This document shows, piece after piece, positions 34,794-43,685 of a stretch of DNA of 64,000 nt. The position numbers and the translations under genes were made by a program. Numbering within the stretch: position 1 is the first letter of the stretch; each line of letters opens with the position of its first letter. The DNA lies in contig JAIESW010000021.1 in assembly GCA_019745565.1 (NCBI GenBank), forward strand, positions 1 through 64,000. Reading direction: 5' to 3'. The notes under the pieces are model-generated. The model had not been told where the DNA came from. It did no database searches and worked only from the letters and a program-made list of their open reading frames with translations. The stretch comes from Burkholderiales bacterium. GTDB lineage: Bacteria; Pseudomonadota; Gammaproteobacteria; Burkholderiales; Ga0077523.

Positions 34794-36710
34794 TCACGCA
34801 GTCCTGGCGGCTGCGCGCGAGGTATGCACATAGGCGCCGACGATCAGCACGAGCAGGAGGAGCTGCAGCACCAATCCCTGGAGATTCGGGTAGATGCCGA
34901 GCAGCGGCACGCTGGGGAAGCTCACCGGGCTGCTCGGCAGTTTGCCGGCGGCCTGCAGGGCCGCCACGCCCTGACCGGCGAACACGACGGCCATCAATGC
35001 CAGGAGCACCGAACTCACGGCGAAGAACACGCCGATCGGCAGCTTCGCGCTGAAGCGCACGATCAGAAGCGCCAGAACGACCAGCACCGCGCAGCCCGCG
35101 GCAAAACCGGACACGACCGCGGTCGCACCGCCCTGGGCGATCAGCGCTTCGTAGAACAGGACAGTCTCGAACACTTCGCGATACACGGCGAGGAACGAGA
35201 TCACGGCGAGCCCCCACAGCGTGCCGCGGCCCAGCGCGCCGGACACCTGCGACTTGATGAATGCGCTCCAGCGCTGGCCGGCACTCTTCGAGTGCAGCCA
35301 GAAACCGACGTACAGGAGCGTGACCGAGGCGAGAAGGGCAGTGATGCCTTCGGTCACCTCGCGCTGCGCACCGCTCACTTCGATCAGCACGGTCGCGATC
35401 CACCACGTGAGGGCGCCGAGTGCCAGCGCTCCGATCCACCCGCCATGCAGCCACTTGAGACCTTCGCTGCGCCCGGTGCGTCGGAGGAAAGCGGCCATGC
35501 CCGCCAGCACGAGGATCGCTTCGAGCCCTTCGCGCACGATGATGATGAACGACGAGACGAACTGCGCCTGCGGTGACACCTCACCGCCGGCCAGCCGGTC
35601 CTTGGCCTCGTGCAACTGGCGCTGCAGTTCGGTGTGGAGCGCCTCCACGGTGGCGAGCGGCGCGTTCGCCTTCACCTGGTTGCGGTAGTCGAGCATCGCG
35701 GCTTCGATGCGAGGACGCAGCGCGCGGTCGACGCTGTCGAGCTTTGCTTCGGCGAGTTCGAAGCCTTCCAGATAGGCGCTGACGGCAAGATCGTAGGCGC
35801 GCTTGGCGTTCCCGTCCTTGTAGGCGGCGAAGCTTTGCGACAGCGTCTGGATGCTGACGTCGAGCGGCGAGTTGCCGGTGGATTGGGAGGCGGCTGGATT
35901 CGAGCGCAGATAGGCGAGCACGGCAGCGGCATCGCCGCCCCCACGCGCCGTGGCTTCCTGCGGTGTCGTGAGCACCACGTCGGCGGTGGACTTGAACCAG
36001 TCGCGCCCCTTGCCGCTGGTCCACAGGGCGGCGCCGGCGTTTCGCTGCGGATCGTCGGAGACGAAACCGCTCACGAGAAACGCGAGCGCCCAGCGCTGCG
36101 CATCGTCGAGATCGGTGAACGCGACCATGCTGGTGCCTTCGACACCCATGCTGATGGTGCCGTACAGGCCGTAGACGCTGCGCCGGGCCTGCCGGGATGC
36201 ATCACGGAAATTGCTGGGCTTCGGAGCCAGGCCGGCGGCGGCGGGACCGTCGCCGCGACCGGTCTCGCCGTGACAGGTCGCGCAACGCGACTGGTACAGC
36301 GTTGCCGCATCGGCAAGCGGCGCGACCTTGCGCGGCGCCACCTGCAACCCATAGACCTCGATCAGTGCGAGCTTGAGCGCGTTGGCGGTGGCGGAGACTT
36401 TGGCACCGTCGGCGCGGGCCTTGATCGCATCGGCCAGCGCCTGGGCCTGCTGCACCAGCATCGCCCGGCGCGGATGGTCCGGCAGTTTCGCGATCAGCGC
36501 CTGTGCATTGGCCGAAAACTCCACCTGCTCGGCGTACTCGCTCTCGTTCACTACCTTCCCGCCAACGACGAACTGCGGGTACTCGACCGCGACGTAATCG
36601 AGGAGATGCAGCACGGCTTGCCCGTCGTCCGCCGCCGGGGCCGGCAGGGCGGCAGTGACCAGAAATGCGGCAGCGACTAGCCGGCGCAGGGCGGAGAGGG
36701 GTGACCGCAT
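34794..36710 (-). CDS. Cytochrome c/FTR1 family iron permease
   Basis: The 638-residue protein has a signal peptide (to PAPAA, about 26) and an N-terminal periplasmic helical part. A class I cytochrome c domain has heme motif CATCH near residue 143 and a probable Met ligand in GTISMGVEGTSMVAF. After a helical linker (about 280-380) comes a seven-helix FTR1 permease with the iron-path motifs REGLEAILVLAGM (about 395) and REVFETVLFYEAL (about 515). It probably couples Fe(II) oxidation or redox state to uptake. The start lies 240 bases from the divergent DUF2325 gene. Confidence 0.9.
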   Translation of the reverse strand: MRSPLSALRRLVAAAFLVTAALPAPAADDGQAVLHLLDYVAVEYPQFVVGGKVVNESEYAEQVEFSANAQALIAKLPDHPRRAMLVQQAQALADAIKARADGAKVSATANALKLALIEVYGLQVAPRKVAPLADAATLYQSRCATCHGETGRGDGPAAAGLAPKPSNFRDASRQARRSVYGLYGTISMGVEGTSMVAFTDLDDAQRWALAFLVSGFVSDDPQRNAGAALWTSGKGRDWFKSTADVVLTTPQEATARGGGDAAAVLAYLRSNPAASQSTGNSPLDVSIQTLSQSFAAYKDGNAKRAYDLAVSAYLEGFELAEAKLDSVDRALRPRIEAAMLDYRNQVKANAPLATVEALHTELQRQLHEAKDRLAGGEVSPQAQFVSSFIIIVREGLEAILVLAGMAAFLRRTGRSEGLKWLHGGWIGALALGALTWWIATVLIEVSGAQREVTEGITALLASVTLLYVGFWLHSKSAGQRWSAFIKSQVSGALGRGTLWGLAVISFLAVYREVFETVLFYEALIAQGGATAVVSGFAAGCAVLVVLALLIVRFSAKLPIGVFFAVSSVLLALMAVVFAGQGVAALQAAGKLPSSPVSFPSVPLLGIYPNLQGLVLQLLLLVLIVGAYVHTSRAAARTA

Positions 36711-36854
36711 CGGGCGAAGTCCGGGTGAAAGCGGCGGATTGTAGCCGCACCGTGCTCGAAGACCAATGACGGCGCAGAAAGGTTCACTCGTAATTTCATA
36801 GGCCTACGGACGCTCGACGGCGACGTCGCCATGGCTGCAGGAGGCGCTTGACTC

Positions 36855-36873
36855 ATAAATGCGAATCATTATC
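36855..36873. promoter_or_regulatory. Fur-box-like site
   Basis: The 19-mer ending AATCATTATC matches the classical Fur box at about 14 of 19 positions and is continued by ATTA. It lies between the FTR1 permease and DUF2325 genes, about 80 bases before the latter. The rest of the 36711-36950 gap holds only AT-rich promoter-like sequence (TAATTTCATAGG near 36790). Confidence 0.65.
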
Positions 36874-36950
36874 ATTAAAGCATGCAATTTGATGCGTAGC
36901 CAGCGCAAGCCAGCCATCGCGACGACCGCAGGTCCTTGAAGGAGATCGAG

Positions 36951-37250
36951 ATGAACGCAATGCTTGTGGGCGCAGACCGCCTCGGAAACATCCCCGAGCG
37001 CCTGGCTTCCTTCGGCATCACCATCACGCGCCACGTGTCCGGGCGCAACGCCACGCATCAGCGGCGCCTGCCGGCGCTGCCCAAGGACATCGATCTGCTG
37101 ATCCTCTTTACCGATTTCCTCGGGCACAACGTGATGAAGAGCTTCCGCAGCCAGGCCCAGGCCGACGGCGTGCAGGTGGTGGCCTGCCGGCGTTCCGCCA
37201 GCTGCCTGACGGAGGAACTCGAGCGGTGCCTCGTAGCGGCGCCCGCCTGA
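36951..37250 (+). CDS. DUF2325 domain protein
   Basis: This small soluble protein of 99 residues has the DUF2325 pattern: MLVGADRLGNIPERLASFGI, HVSGRNATHQRRLPALPKDIDLLILFTDFLGHNVMKSFR and VVACRRSASCL. Function is not known. It is often found near iron genes, and here a Fur-box-like site lies just upstream and iron transport genes lie on both sides. AAGGAG 6 bases before the ATG at 36951 decides the start over an upstream in-frame ATG. Confidence 0.85.
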   Translation: MNAMLVGADRLGNIPERLASFGITITRHVSGRNATHQRRLPALPKDIDLLILFTDFLGHNVMKSFRSQAQADGVQVVACRRSASCLTEELERCLVAAPA

Positions 37251-37286
37251 GAGCGGGTCCGCAACTTCCAGCGTGAACCCGTCGCC

Positions 37287-37314
37287 AGCGACCCGGCCTC
37301 GCAGCCGGGTCGCT
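37287..37314. terminator. Hairpin between convergent DUF2325 and receptor genes
   Basis: AGCGACCCGGC and GCCGGGTCGCT pair perfectly (11 bp) across a 6-base loop. There is no T-run on either side. It sits in the middle of an 80-base convergent gap and is the likely shared transcription end. Confidence 0.55.
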
Positions 37315-37330
37315 CAGTTCACACGTCCGC

Positions 37331-39487
37331 TCAGAAGTCGTAGCGGAGGCCGGCCTGGATCAGGCGGGGCATGCCCGGCAGGATCCCGCGGGTGCGATCC
37401 ACGATGTAGACGTCGTCGGCGATGTTCTTTACCGCCAGAAACACCGTGGTGCTGTACTGCTTGATGCGGTAGTTGATCGCGGCATTGAACACGGTGTAGC
37501 TGTCGATGACGCCGTACTGTCCGGACCTCTGCTGATCGGAAGTGAGCAGGCCCGATCCTGCTGCGTTGTCGATGTTGGCGAAGTCGGAGAACTGTTCGCC
37601 GACGTAGACCGCTTCGACATTGACGTCGAAACCCGAGGCCGTCATGTAGCCGAGACTGGCGGTCGCCTGGTGCTTGGGCGCGTAGGGCAAACGATTGCCG
37701 GTCCGGGACCCGAGGATTGCAGCGCCACCGGCGACCTGGGTGAAGGCCGTTGTCTGCTCGGCGATCGGCAGCCAGGTGAGCGCGATGTTGCTGTAGACGC
37801 CGCTCGCCGCGCCGATACGGCCCGCCAGCTCCAGCCCTTGGAAGAGCGCTTCGCCCTGGGAAAGCGGTGTGGTACCACCGGCGATGCTGCCGACCGCGAT
37901 GAGGCGGTCGAAGTCGTTGCGGAAGGCCGTGGCCTGAACGTTGAGACCCTGGATCGGCGTGGTGCGCACACCCAGTTCATAGTTCCAGCTCTTCTCGGCG
38001 CCGACGTTGGTGTAGGTCGCCACCGGCCCGATGCCGGTGCTGATCTGATCTTCCACGCGCGGCGGAGCAAAGCCGCGATGCACGCCGGCGAACAAGGTGG
38101 TCTGCTCGAGCAACTGATAGGTACCGCCCAGGCTGGGGATAAGCTGCGAGAGGTCATCGGTGCCGCTGTTGCCGCCCGCCCGGCGATCGGTGCGCTTGTT
38201 CTCGATGTACTCGTAGCGGAGTCCGGGAGCGATGGCCAGCGCGCCGAAGATGAACTTGTTCATCACGAAGGCCGAATAGGCCGACGTCTCGCGCATGTTG
38301 TCCTCGGCGACCGTGCCGGTCCGTGCCGTCGGGCTGGTCCCGTTGATCTGCAGGCGCTCCTGGTTCTCGAAATGCGCCCGCACACCCACGTCCAGTTCGT
38401 TGGCGATGCCGAAGCCGTTCCAGTTGACGTGCAAGCGGGGTTCCATGCCGAAGCTGTAGTAGTCGCGCAGGCGCCCCTGCACGGAATTGCAGGAGTCCAC
38501 ATTTACTGCGACGCCGTTCAACCGGTTCTGCGTGAACGTGCCGCCGCACTGGCTGTCGAGCGTATTGCTCGATTGCCGCCACCAGTCGCGCGAGAAAGTG
38601 CTGCCGTAGAAGTTGGTGAGCAGCACGACATCCTTGTTGAACGCGTACTCGTGGGTGGCGGACAGCCCGAAGCGGCGGCTGTCGAAGAAGTCATTCTTGA
38701 ACGGGTTGTAGCGCGCGCCGAAGTTGCGGTACTCGGCTTCGGTCGCTCCCGAGTACGTGACCTGCGACTCCTCGGTGAAGTAGTTGGCGCGCAGCGTGAT
38801 CGCCTGCTGCTCGCCGATCTGCATCACCTTCTTGGCGTTGAGGTCGTTGACTTGGGTGTGGACGTTCTCGCGCGCGCCGTCGGACTGCTTGTAGATGTAG
38901 TCGAGCATGAACCCGGCACCGCCGATGCGCACCCGGCCGCTCAGGTAGTCGTTGTTGCCTCCGCTCAACCCGATGAGGCCGCCGAATTCCTGGGGCGGCG
39001 CGGGCGTGATGTAGTTGATCACGCCGCCGATGGTCTGGGGTCCGTACAGGATCTGTCCGGCGCCCTTCAGCACCTCGATGCTGTCGAATCGTTCGATCGG
39101 CGGGTGGTAGTAGCTCGCGTTGTCGCCGTAGGGCGCGTAGGCAAGGGGCAACCCGTCCTCGAGCAGCGTGACCTTGGTCGAGCGGGTCGGGTTCAAGCCG
39201 CGGATGCCGATGTTCGGCCGCAGGCCCAGCCCTTCTTCGTCACGGACGTTGACGCCCGGCACCTTACGTAACGCCTCGTTGGTGGTGAATACGCGCGAGG
39301 ACTCGAGCGTTTCCTTGTCGAGCACGTAGCCGGAGCCGGGAATGCGCTCGAGATTCTCCTTGTTGCCGATGATGTCCACGCGAGGCGACGACAGGAGCGC
39401 CTCGTTTTCGGCGAGGGTGGGTGGCGTGACGACGGCGGCAAGTACGGCGGCGAGCGAACGTAGGCGCTGGCGTGTGGCGCTGGACAT
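37331..39487 (-). CDS. TonB-dependent ferric siderophore/citrate receptor (FecA-like)
   Basis: This outer-membrane receptor has 718 residues with a signal peptide ending PTLA (about 26). The plug domain is VFTTNEALRKVPGVNVRDEEGLGLRPNIGIRGLNPTRSTKVTLLEDGLPLAYAPYGDNASYYHP and IEVLKGAGQILYGPQTIGGVINY, followed by the barrel to the C-terminal aromatic RYDF. The plug wording is close to FecA, but the N-terminal signalling domain is missing, so it is not a transcriptional sensor. GGAGA precedes the ATG. A Fur-like sequence overlaps its promoter region. Confidence 0.88.
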   Translation of the reverse strand: MSSATRQRLRSLAAVLAAVVTPPTLAENEALLSSPRVDIIGNKENLERIPGSGYVLDKETLESSRVFTTNEALRKVPGVNVRDEEGLGLRPNIGIRGLNPTRSTKVTLLEDGLPLAYAPYGDNASYYHPPIERFDSIEVLKGAGQILYGPQTIGGVINYITPAPPQEFGGLIGLSGGNNDYLSGRVRIGGAGFMLDYIYKQSDGARENVHTQVNDLNAKKVMQIGEQQAITLRANYFTEESQVTYSGATEAEYRNFGARYNPFKNDFFDSRRFGLSATHEYAFNKDVVLLTNFYGSTFSRDWWRQSSNTLDSQCGGTFTQNRLNGVAVNVDSCNSVQGRLRDYYSFGMEPRLHVNWNGFGIANELDVGVRAHFENQERLQINGTSPTARTGTVAEDNMRETSAYSAFVMNKFIFGALAIAPGLRYEYIENKRTDRRAGGNSGTDDLSQLIPSLGGTYQLLEQTTLFAGVHRGFAPPRVEDQISTGIGPVATYTNVGAEKSWNYELGVRTTPIQGLNVQATAFRNDFDRLIAVGSIAGGTTPLSQGEALFQGLELAGRIGAASGVYSNIALTWLPIAEQTTAFTQVAGGAAILGSRTGNRLPYAPKHQATASLGYMTASGFDVNVEAVYVGEQFSDFANIDNAAGSGLLTSDQQRSGQYGVIDSYTVFNAAINYRIKQYSTTVFLAVKNIADDVYIVDRTRGILPGMPRLIQAGLRYDF

Positions 39488-39629
39488 GCGAATGGTCTCC
39501 AGGGATGTTGTTGTCGTTGTTTCGCGCGGAGCAGTCCTCTGCATTCGAGGACCCCCTCGCAAAACCCGATGCCTTCCGCGCAGGGCGGGGCGCTGGTCGC
39601 CCGAATGAACGCGACGCCAGCGGGGCGAG

Positions 39630-39655
39630 CTTATAACACGAATCGTTCGCATTCG
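39630..39655 (-). promoter_or_regulatory. Receptor promoter with Fur-like overlap
   Basis: On the minus strand TATAAG (39630-39635) is a plausible -10. The adjoining GAATCGTTCGCATTCG is a GC-shifted version of the Fur core, matching AATCATTATCATT at 10 of 13 positions. Confidence 0.4.
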
Positions 39656-39719
39656 TCCTAACGATCGAGCGGGCCAGGGCGATGATCTGCCGGCCCGCCA
39701 CGCCGCGAGGTCGTTTACA

Positions 39720-39857
39720 CAGAAATATAACTTATTGAAAATTAAACATAGTCCGTCGACAACTTGGACCGAGCAGCGGCGATTGGTCGAGATGGTCCGA
39801 GCGAGGCGACACGCGGCCTCTCACGCCATTCCTACCGGACGATTGACAATCATTCTC
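39720..39857 (+). promoter_or_regulatory. AT-rich upstream region and Fur box of bfd
   Basis: A strikingly AT-rich block (39720-39752) in an otherwise GC-rich region is followed by a Fur-like 19-mer at 39839-39857 ending AATCATTCTC (about 13 of 19). The Fur-like site is about 44 bases before the bfd ATG, where a promoter would lie. Confidence 0.5.
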
Positions 39858-39900
39858 ATTCCGTCTTAGTGTTCGCGTCGAACGGAGGAGTCACGACAAC

Positions 39901-40092
39901 ATGTACGTCTGCATGTGCCACGGCATCACCGACCGGCAGATCCGCGAAGCGGTCTGTGAAGGCGTTGCGTCCATGCGCGAATTGCGCGCGGAACTTGGTG
40001 TGGCTTCCAGCTGCGGCTGCTGCGCGCAGTACGCGCAGCAGCTGCTCGACGAAACTCTGGTCTCCCAGGCACCTCAGCTAAACGCTGCGTGA
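39901..40092 (+). CDS. bfd: Bacterioferritin-associated ferredoxin
   Basis: Bfd is a small [2Fe-2S] protein that delivers electrons to bacterioferritin for iron release. The 63-residue product has the cluster cysteines in MYVCMCHGIT and ASSCGCCAQYA (CxC and CxxC spacing). GGAGG precedes the ATG. A Fur-like site upstream fits iron-starvation induction, and the partner gene bfr follows. Confidence 0.95.
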   Translation: MYVCMCHGITDRQIREAVCEGVASMRELRAELGVASSCGCCAQYAQQLLDETLVSQAPQLNAA

Positions 40093-40279
40093 GTTGAGAT
40101 GTTCTCGGGCGGGCGCGGGCAGCACCCTGGCGCGTAGCCTTTCGCCGTATCTCGGGCGTCAGGGGACTCGTTTCCGTTCCCATTCGCGTTTCCCGCCATC
40201 GGAAACTCCGTCTGCTTGTGCGGGAGCGGTCGCCTATACTCGTCCTCGTCATTGAATCCGCTCGATCGAGGAACAGTCC

Positions 40280-40762
40280 ATGAAAGGCGATAAGAAGGTC
40301 ATCCAGCACCTGAACCACGTGCTGATGAACGAGCTCACTGCGATCAACCAGTACTTCCTGCACTCGCGGATGTTCAAGAACTGGGGGTTGGACAAGCTCG
40401 GCGACTACGAGTACCACGAGTCCATCGACGAGATGAAGCACGCGGACAGGCTGATCGCGCGCATCCTCTTTCTCGAGGGGCTGCCGAACCTGCAGGAACT
40501 CGGCAAGCTGCTGATCGGCGAAAACGTCGAGGAATGCCTGCAGTGCGACCTTAAGCTCGAACTGAAGGGGCACCCGGATCTCAAGGCAGCGATCGCGCAT
40601 TGCGAGTCGGTCGGCGACTACATCTCGCGCGAACTGTTCGAGGACATCCTCGAGTCGGAGGAGGAACACATCGATTTCCTCGAGACCCAGCTCGAATTGA
40701 TCAAGAAGGTCGGTATCCAGAACTACCTGCAGAGTCAGATGGGCGAGCACGGGGCGTCTTGA
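40280..40762 (+). CDS. bfr: Bacterioferritin
   Basis: Bfr forms the 24-subunit heme-containing iron store. The 160-residue protein has ferroxidase ligands in [17 protein letters not shown] (Glu18), [12 protein letters not shown] (Glu51, heme ligand Met52, His54), Glu94 region [13 protein letters not shown], and [12 protein letters not shown] (Glu127, His130). A TATACT at 40233-40238 may be the -10. A gap of 187 bases separates it from bfd and otherwise shows nothing recognisable. Confidence 0.97.
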   Translation: MKGDKKVIQHLNHVLMNELTAINQYFLHSRMFKNWGLDKLGDYEYHESIDEMKHADRLIARILFLEGLPNLQELGKLLIGENVEECLQCDLKLELKGHPDLKAAIAHCESVGDYISRELFEDILESEEEHIDFLETQLELIKKVGIQNYLQSQMGEHGAS

Positions 40763-40786
40763 GCCCGCGCCACCCGACGTTGAAAG

Positions 40787-40809
40787 GAGCCGCCGCGAGC
40801 GGCTCTTTT
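40787..40809 (+). terminator. Rho-independent terminator after bfr
   Basis: GAGCCGC and GCGGCTC pair across CGCGA and are followed by TTTTC. The flanking AAAG/CTTT extends the stem with a bulge. Confidence 0.75.
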
Positions 40810-40863
40810 CTTTGAAGCTGGTCGATTACCATGCGGCTTTTCCCAGCGGGACGTCACCAGCGC

Positions 40864-41859
40864 ATGAGCGGAAGTACCGGCAACTCCACGATGCGGGTCG
40901 TCTTGGTGATGGTTTTCACGTGGGCCGTGGCGGCCTGCACGACACCGGCACCGAAGTCCGAGGAGCCCGTCACGCCCGCGGCGCCGGAGCAGGTGGTGCA
41001 GCCGACGCCGCCGGTGCCGTCGCTACCCCCGGAAATCTTCATTCCGCCGCCCAAGATCGCGCTGGTTCTGGGCGGCGGTGCGGCGCGCGGCTTCGCGCAC
41101 ATCGGCGTCATCAAGATGCTCGAGGCGCAGGGCGTGAAGCCGGATCTGGTGGTGGGCACGAGCGCGGGCAGCGTGGTCGGCGCGCTCTACGCCGCGGGTT
41201 ACGACGGTTTCGAACTGCAGCGCCTCGCGCTCGAACTGGACGAGAAGTCGGTGAGCGACTGGATCCTGCCGAATCGCGGCTTCCTGCGCGGCGAATCGTT
41301 GCAGAACTACATCAACAACGCCGTCAAGAACCGGCCGCTGGAACAGCTCAACAGACCGATCGGCGTGGTTGCCACCGATCTGAAATCGGGCGAGCAGGTG
41401 GTCTTCCGACGCGGCAACACCGGCATGGCGGTGCGCGCATCGAGCAGCGTGCCGGGCGTGTTCCAGCCGGTGAGCATCGGCGGCCGCGAGTTCGTGGACG
41501 GTGGACTCACCAGTCCGGTCCCGGTGCGCGCCGCGCGCGACATGGGCGCCGACATCGTGATCGCGGTCGACATCTCGAAGGATCCGTCCCTCGCCAACCT
41601 GAGCGGGACGCTGGACGTGCTGCTGCAGACGTTCACGATCATGGGCCGTGCCATCGCGGCCCAGGAACTCCTGGGCGCGGACGTGGTGGTCTCACCCGAC
41701 ACGCACGAGATGCGCGCCGCAAGTTTCGATGCGCGTCACGTATCCATCCTCGAGGGCGAGAAGGCTGCGCTGGCGGCCATCCCGAAACTGCGGCAGAAGA
41801 TCGCCGACCGGGAGGATCGCCTGCGCAAGGCCGCCGTGGCCGCGCAGCCGCCGCGCTGA
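40864..41859 (+). CDS. Patatin-like phospholipase lipoprotein (RssA-like)
   Basis: This is a predicted serine lipase of the patatin family. The oxyanion loop is LVLGGGAARGFAHIGVIKML, the nucleophile elbow is VVGTSAGSVVGALYAAG, and the dyad Asp is in EFVDGGLTSPVPV. An N-terminal signal with lipobox VAAC suggests anchoring at the membrane. The start is uncertain: in-frame ATGs at 40831, 40864 and 40891 exist and none has a clear ribosome-binding site. The catalytic region is unaffected. Confidence 0.87.
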   Translation: MSGSTGNSTMRVVLVMVFTWAVAACTTPAPKSEEPVTPAAPEQVVQPTPPVPSLPPEIFIPPPKIALVLGGGAARGFAHIGVIKMLEAQGVKPDLVVGTSAGSVVGALYAAGYDGFELQRLALELDEKSVSDWILPNRGFLRGESLQNYINNAVKNRPLEQLNRPIGVVATDLKSGEQVVFRRGNTGMAVRASSSVPGVFQPVSIGGREFVDGGLTSPVPVRAARDMGADIVIAVDISKDPSLANLSGTLDVLLQTFTIMGRAIAAQELLGADVVVSPDTHEMRAASFDARHVSILEGEKAALAAIPKLRQKIADREDRLRKAAVAAQPPR

Positions 41860-41877
41860 CGCGAGGCTCGCGTCAGC
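41855..41877. terminator. Hairpin containing two opposing stop codons
   Basis: A perfect 11-bp inverted repeat (GCTGACGCGAG, one central base, then its complement) spans the 13-base gap between convergent genes. Its arms include the patatin TGA and the oxidoreductase stop. It probably terminates both transcripts, although no T-run is present. Confidence 0.55.
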
Positions 41878-43018
41878 CGCGGGCGGGTGAGGGCGTCAGG
41901 CTCTTCTTGCGCTTGTCGAGCCACCAGCCGCTCTGCACCGGCCAGGACGCGTATTCGTTCTCGACGCCGAGTGTTTCCTCCGCGTGCAGCGGCCAGTTCG
42001 GGTTGCGCAGTGCCTCGCGGCCGATGGCGATCAGATCGGCTTCGCCCTTGCGCAGGATCTCCTCGGCCTGCTCCGCTTCGAGGATCAGCCCCACGGTCAT
42101 GGTGGCGAGGCCGGATTCATGGCGGATCGCGGCGGCGTAGGGCACCTGGAAGCCCGGATAGCGCTTGACTCTTGCCGCAGTGGCCGATCCGAGCAAGCCG
42201 CCGGAGGAGCAGTCCATGACATCGACACCGAGCGGACGGAGTTCGTTTGCCAGTGCGACGGAGTCCTGCAGCGTCCAGCCGCCATCCACGCCGTCCACCG
42301 ACGAGACGCGGAAGAAGAGCGGTTTGTCCGCGGGCCAGACCGACCGCACGTCCGAGACGATCTCCAGTGCCAGGCGGATGCGATTCTCGAAGCTGCCGCC
42401 GTACCGATCGGTGCGCTTGTTGGAAAGCGGCGACAGGAACTCGTGCAGCAGATAGCCATGAGCGCCGTGCACTTCGAGCACCTCGAAGCCGGCATCGATC
42501 GCGCGCCGTGTCGCGTCCTTCCAGCTCTGCCGCAGGCCGGTGATCTCCTCCACGCTCAACGCGTGCGGCGTGAGCCAGCCCGAGTCCATGGGGATCGCGC
42601 TGGGCGCAGCGACCGGCCACACGTCTTCGCCGCGCGCGCGATCGGTATCGTCCAGCGGTCCGTTGCCGTGCCATGGCCGCTGCATCGAAGCCTTGCGTCC
42701 GGCATGGGCCAGTTGTATCGCCGGGACCGCGTTGTGGGCCTTGAGGAATGCCGTGATGCGCTTCAACGGCTCCACGTGGGCGTCCGACCAGATGCCGAGG
42801 TCGCCGTGGGTGATGCGGCCCTCCTGCTGGACGGCGGTCGCCTCCGCGAACACCAGACCGGCGCCGCCGAGGGCGAAGCGGGCGAGGTGCGCGAAATGCC
42901 AGTCGTTGGCCATGCCGTCGACCGCCGAGTACTGGCACATGGGTGAGATGACGACGCGGTTCTTGAGGTGGACACCGCGGATTTCGTACGGGCTGAACAG
43001 CAGGGGAGCTTGAGGCAT
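41873..43018 (-). CDS. NADH:flavin oxidoreductase, Old Yellow Enzyme family (YqjM-like)
   Basis: This FMN-dependent ene-reductase has 381 residues. It opens LFSPYEIRGVHLKNRVVISPMCQYSAVDGMANDWHFAHLARFALGGAGLVFAEATAV, with the Cys and Tyr of the thermophilic-like OYE subgroup. It has IQLAHAGRKAS, the substrate His pair region VHGAHGYLLHEFLSPLSNKRTDRYGGSFENR, and the FMN phosphate loop ADLIAIGREALRNPNW. It usually reduces activated C=C bonds; the natural substrate is unknown. It lies 8 bases after nikR on the same strand. Confidence 0.93.
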   Translation of the reverse strand: MPQAPLLFSPYEIRGVHLKNRVVISPMCQYSAVDGMANDWHFAHLARFALGGAGLVFAEATAVQQEGRITHGDLGIWSDAHVEPLKRITAFLKAHNAVPAIQLAHAGRKASMQRPWHGNGPLDDTDRARGEDVWPVAAPSAIPMDSGWLTPHALSVEEITGLRQSWKDATRRAIDAGFEVLEVHGAHGYLLHEFLSPLSNKRTDRYGGSFENRIRLALEIVSDVRSVWPADKPLFFRVSSVDGVDGGWTLQDSVALANELRPLGVDVMDCSSGGLLGSATAARVKRYPGFQVPYAAAIRHESGLATMTVGLILEAEQAEEILRKGEADLIAIGREALRNPNWPLHAEETLGVENEYASWPVQSGWWLDKRKKSLTPSPARG

Positions 43019-43026
43019 CGGACGCT

Positions 43027-43476
43027 TCAGGTATGGGGATGGGCGTGGACGTGATAGTGGTAGTGACCCGACTCCACCTCCACCGGGACCACGTTCACGC
43101 GGCCGTGGCGTACCCCGGGTTGGGCGATCAGCGAGTCGGCGAAGCTGCGGACGTCGTTGATGCGACCGCGCAACATCACGGTCTCGAGGCAGCTCTGGTG
43201 ATCCAGGTGCACGTGCATCGAGGACAGCACCAGGTCGTGGTGGTCGTGTTGCAGCGCGGTGAGCCGCTCGGCCAGATCGCGCGAGTGATGGTCGTAGACG
43301 TACGACAGCGCAGCCACGCACCAATGGCCTTCGGGCTCCGCCAGCCGGTCGGATTCCAGCGCAGCACGGACCAGGTCGCGGACCGCCTCCGACCGGTTTT
43401 CGTAGCGCCGGCGCCGCATCCAGGCATCGAAATCGTTGGCAAGCGCGTCGCTAAGGGAGATGGTGATTCGCTGCAT
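43027..43476 (-). CDS. nikR: Nickel-responsive regulator NikR
   Basis: NikR is a ribbon-helix-helix repressor that binds DNA when loaded with Ni(II). The N-terminal RHH is MQRITISLSDALANDFDAWMRRRRYENRSEAVRDLVRAAL. The C-terminal ACT-like domain has the nickel ligands HHDLVLSSMHVHLDHQSCLE (His about 79, His88, His90, Cys96) and ends His-rich (GHYHYHVHAHPHT). Start at 43476 matches the family N-terminus. It diverges from a TonB receptor, a likely target. Confidence 0.93.
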   Translation of the reverse strand: MQRITISLSDALANDFDAWMRRRRYENRSEAVRDLVRAALESDRLAEPEGHWCVAALSYVYDHHSRDLAERLTALQHDHHDLVLSSMHVHLDHQSCLETVMLRGRINDVRSFADSLIAQPGVRHGRVNVVPVEVESGHYHYHVHAHPHT

Positions 43477-43569
43477 GGCGGGGCGGAACGCGGAGTCGGG
43501 AGCGCGAATGGTAGCCGAATCATCGATTTCATCCGAAATCGTTGACGCCAGCATAAACGCAAGCCTATC

Positions 43570-43600
43570 TTACGAAGGTGTAACACTTCATACGTATTGT
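43570..43600. promoter_or_regulatory. Inverted repeat in the nikR/receptor divergent region
   Basis: An imperfect inverted repeat is centred on GTGTAACAC (43578-43586), with arms TTACGAAG and CTTCATACG. It contains TCATAC, the half-site of the E. coli NikR operator, but no good opposite half-site at the E. coli spacing. It may be a NikR site with different geometry. Confidence 0.4.
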
Positions 43601-43624
43601 CCGCACCGGCTGCAGCGCAGCGTG

Positions 43625-43647
43625 ACCGACCCGGTTGGCGGGTCGGT
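43625..43647 (+). promoter_or_regulatory. 5' UTR stem-loop before the receptor gene
   Basis: ACCGACCCG and CGGGTCGGT form a perfect 9-bp stem with a GTTGG loop, 38 bases before the receptor ATG. It may stabilise the leader or attenuate transcription; there is no T-run. Confidence 0.4.
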
Positions 43648-43685
43648 GTCGGCGATACGGCCAATAAGAAAACAGGGAGATTCGC

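Noticed and set aside
37331..39487. FecA signalling receptor working with a FecIR system
   Set aside because: The N-terminal signalling domain is missing, and the FecR-domain protein at 52126-52584 is a secreted single-domain protein, not an anti-sigma factor.
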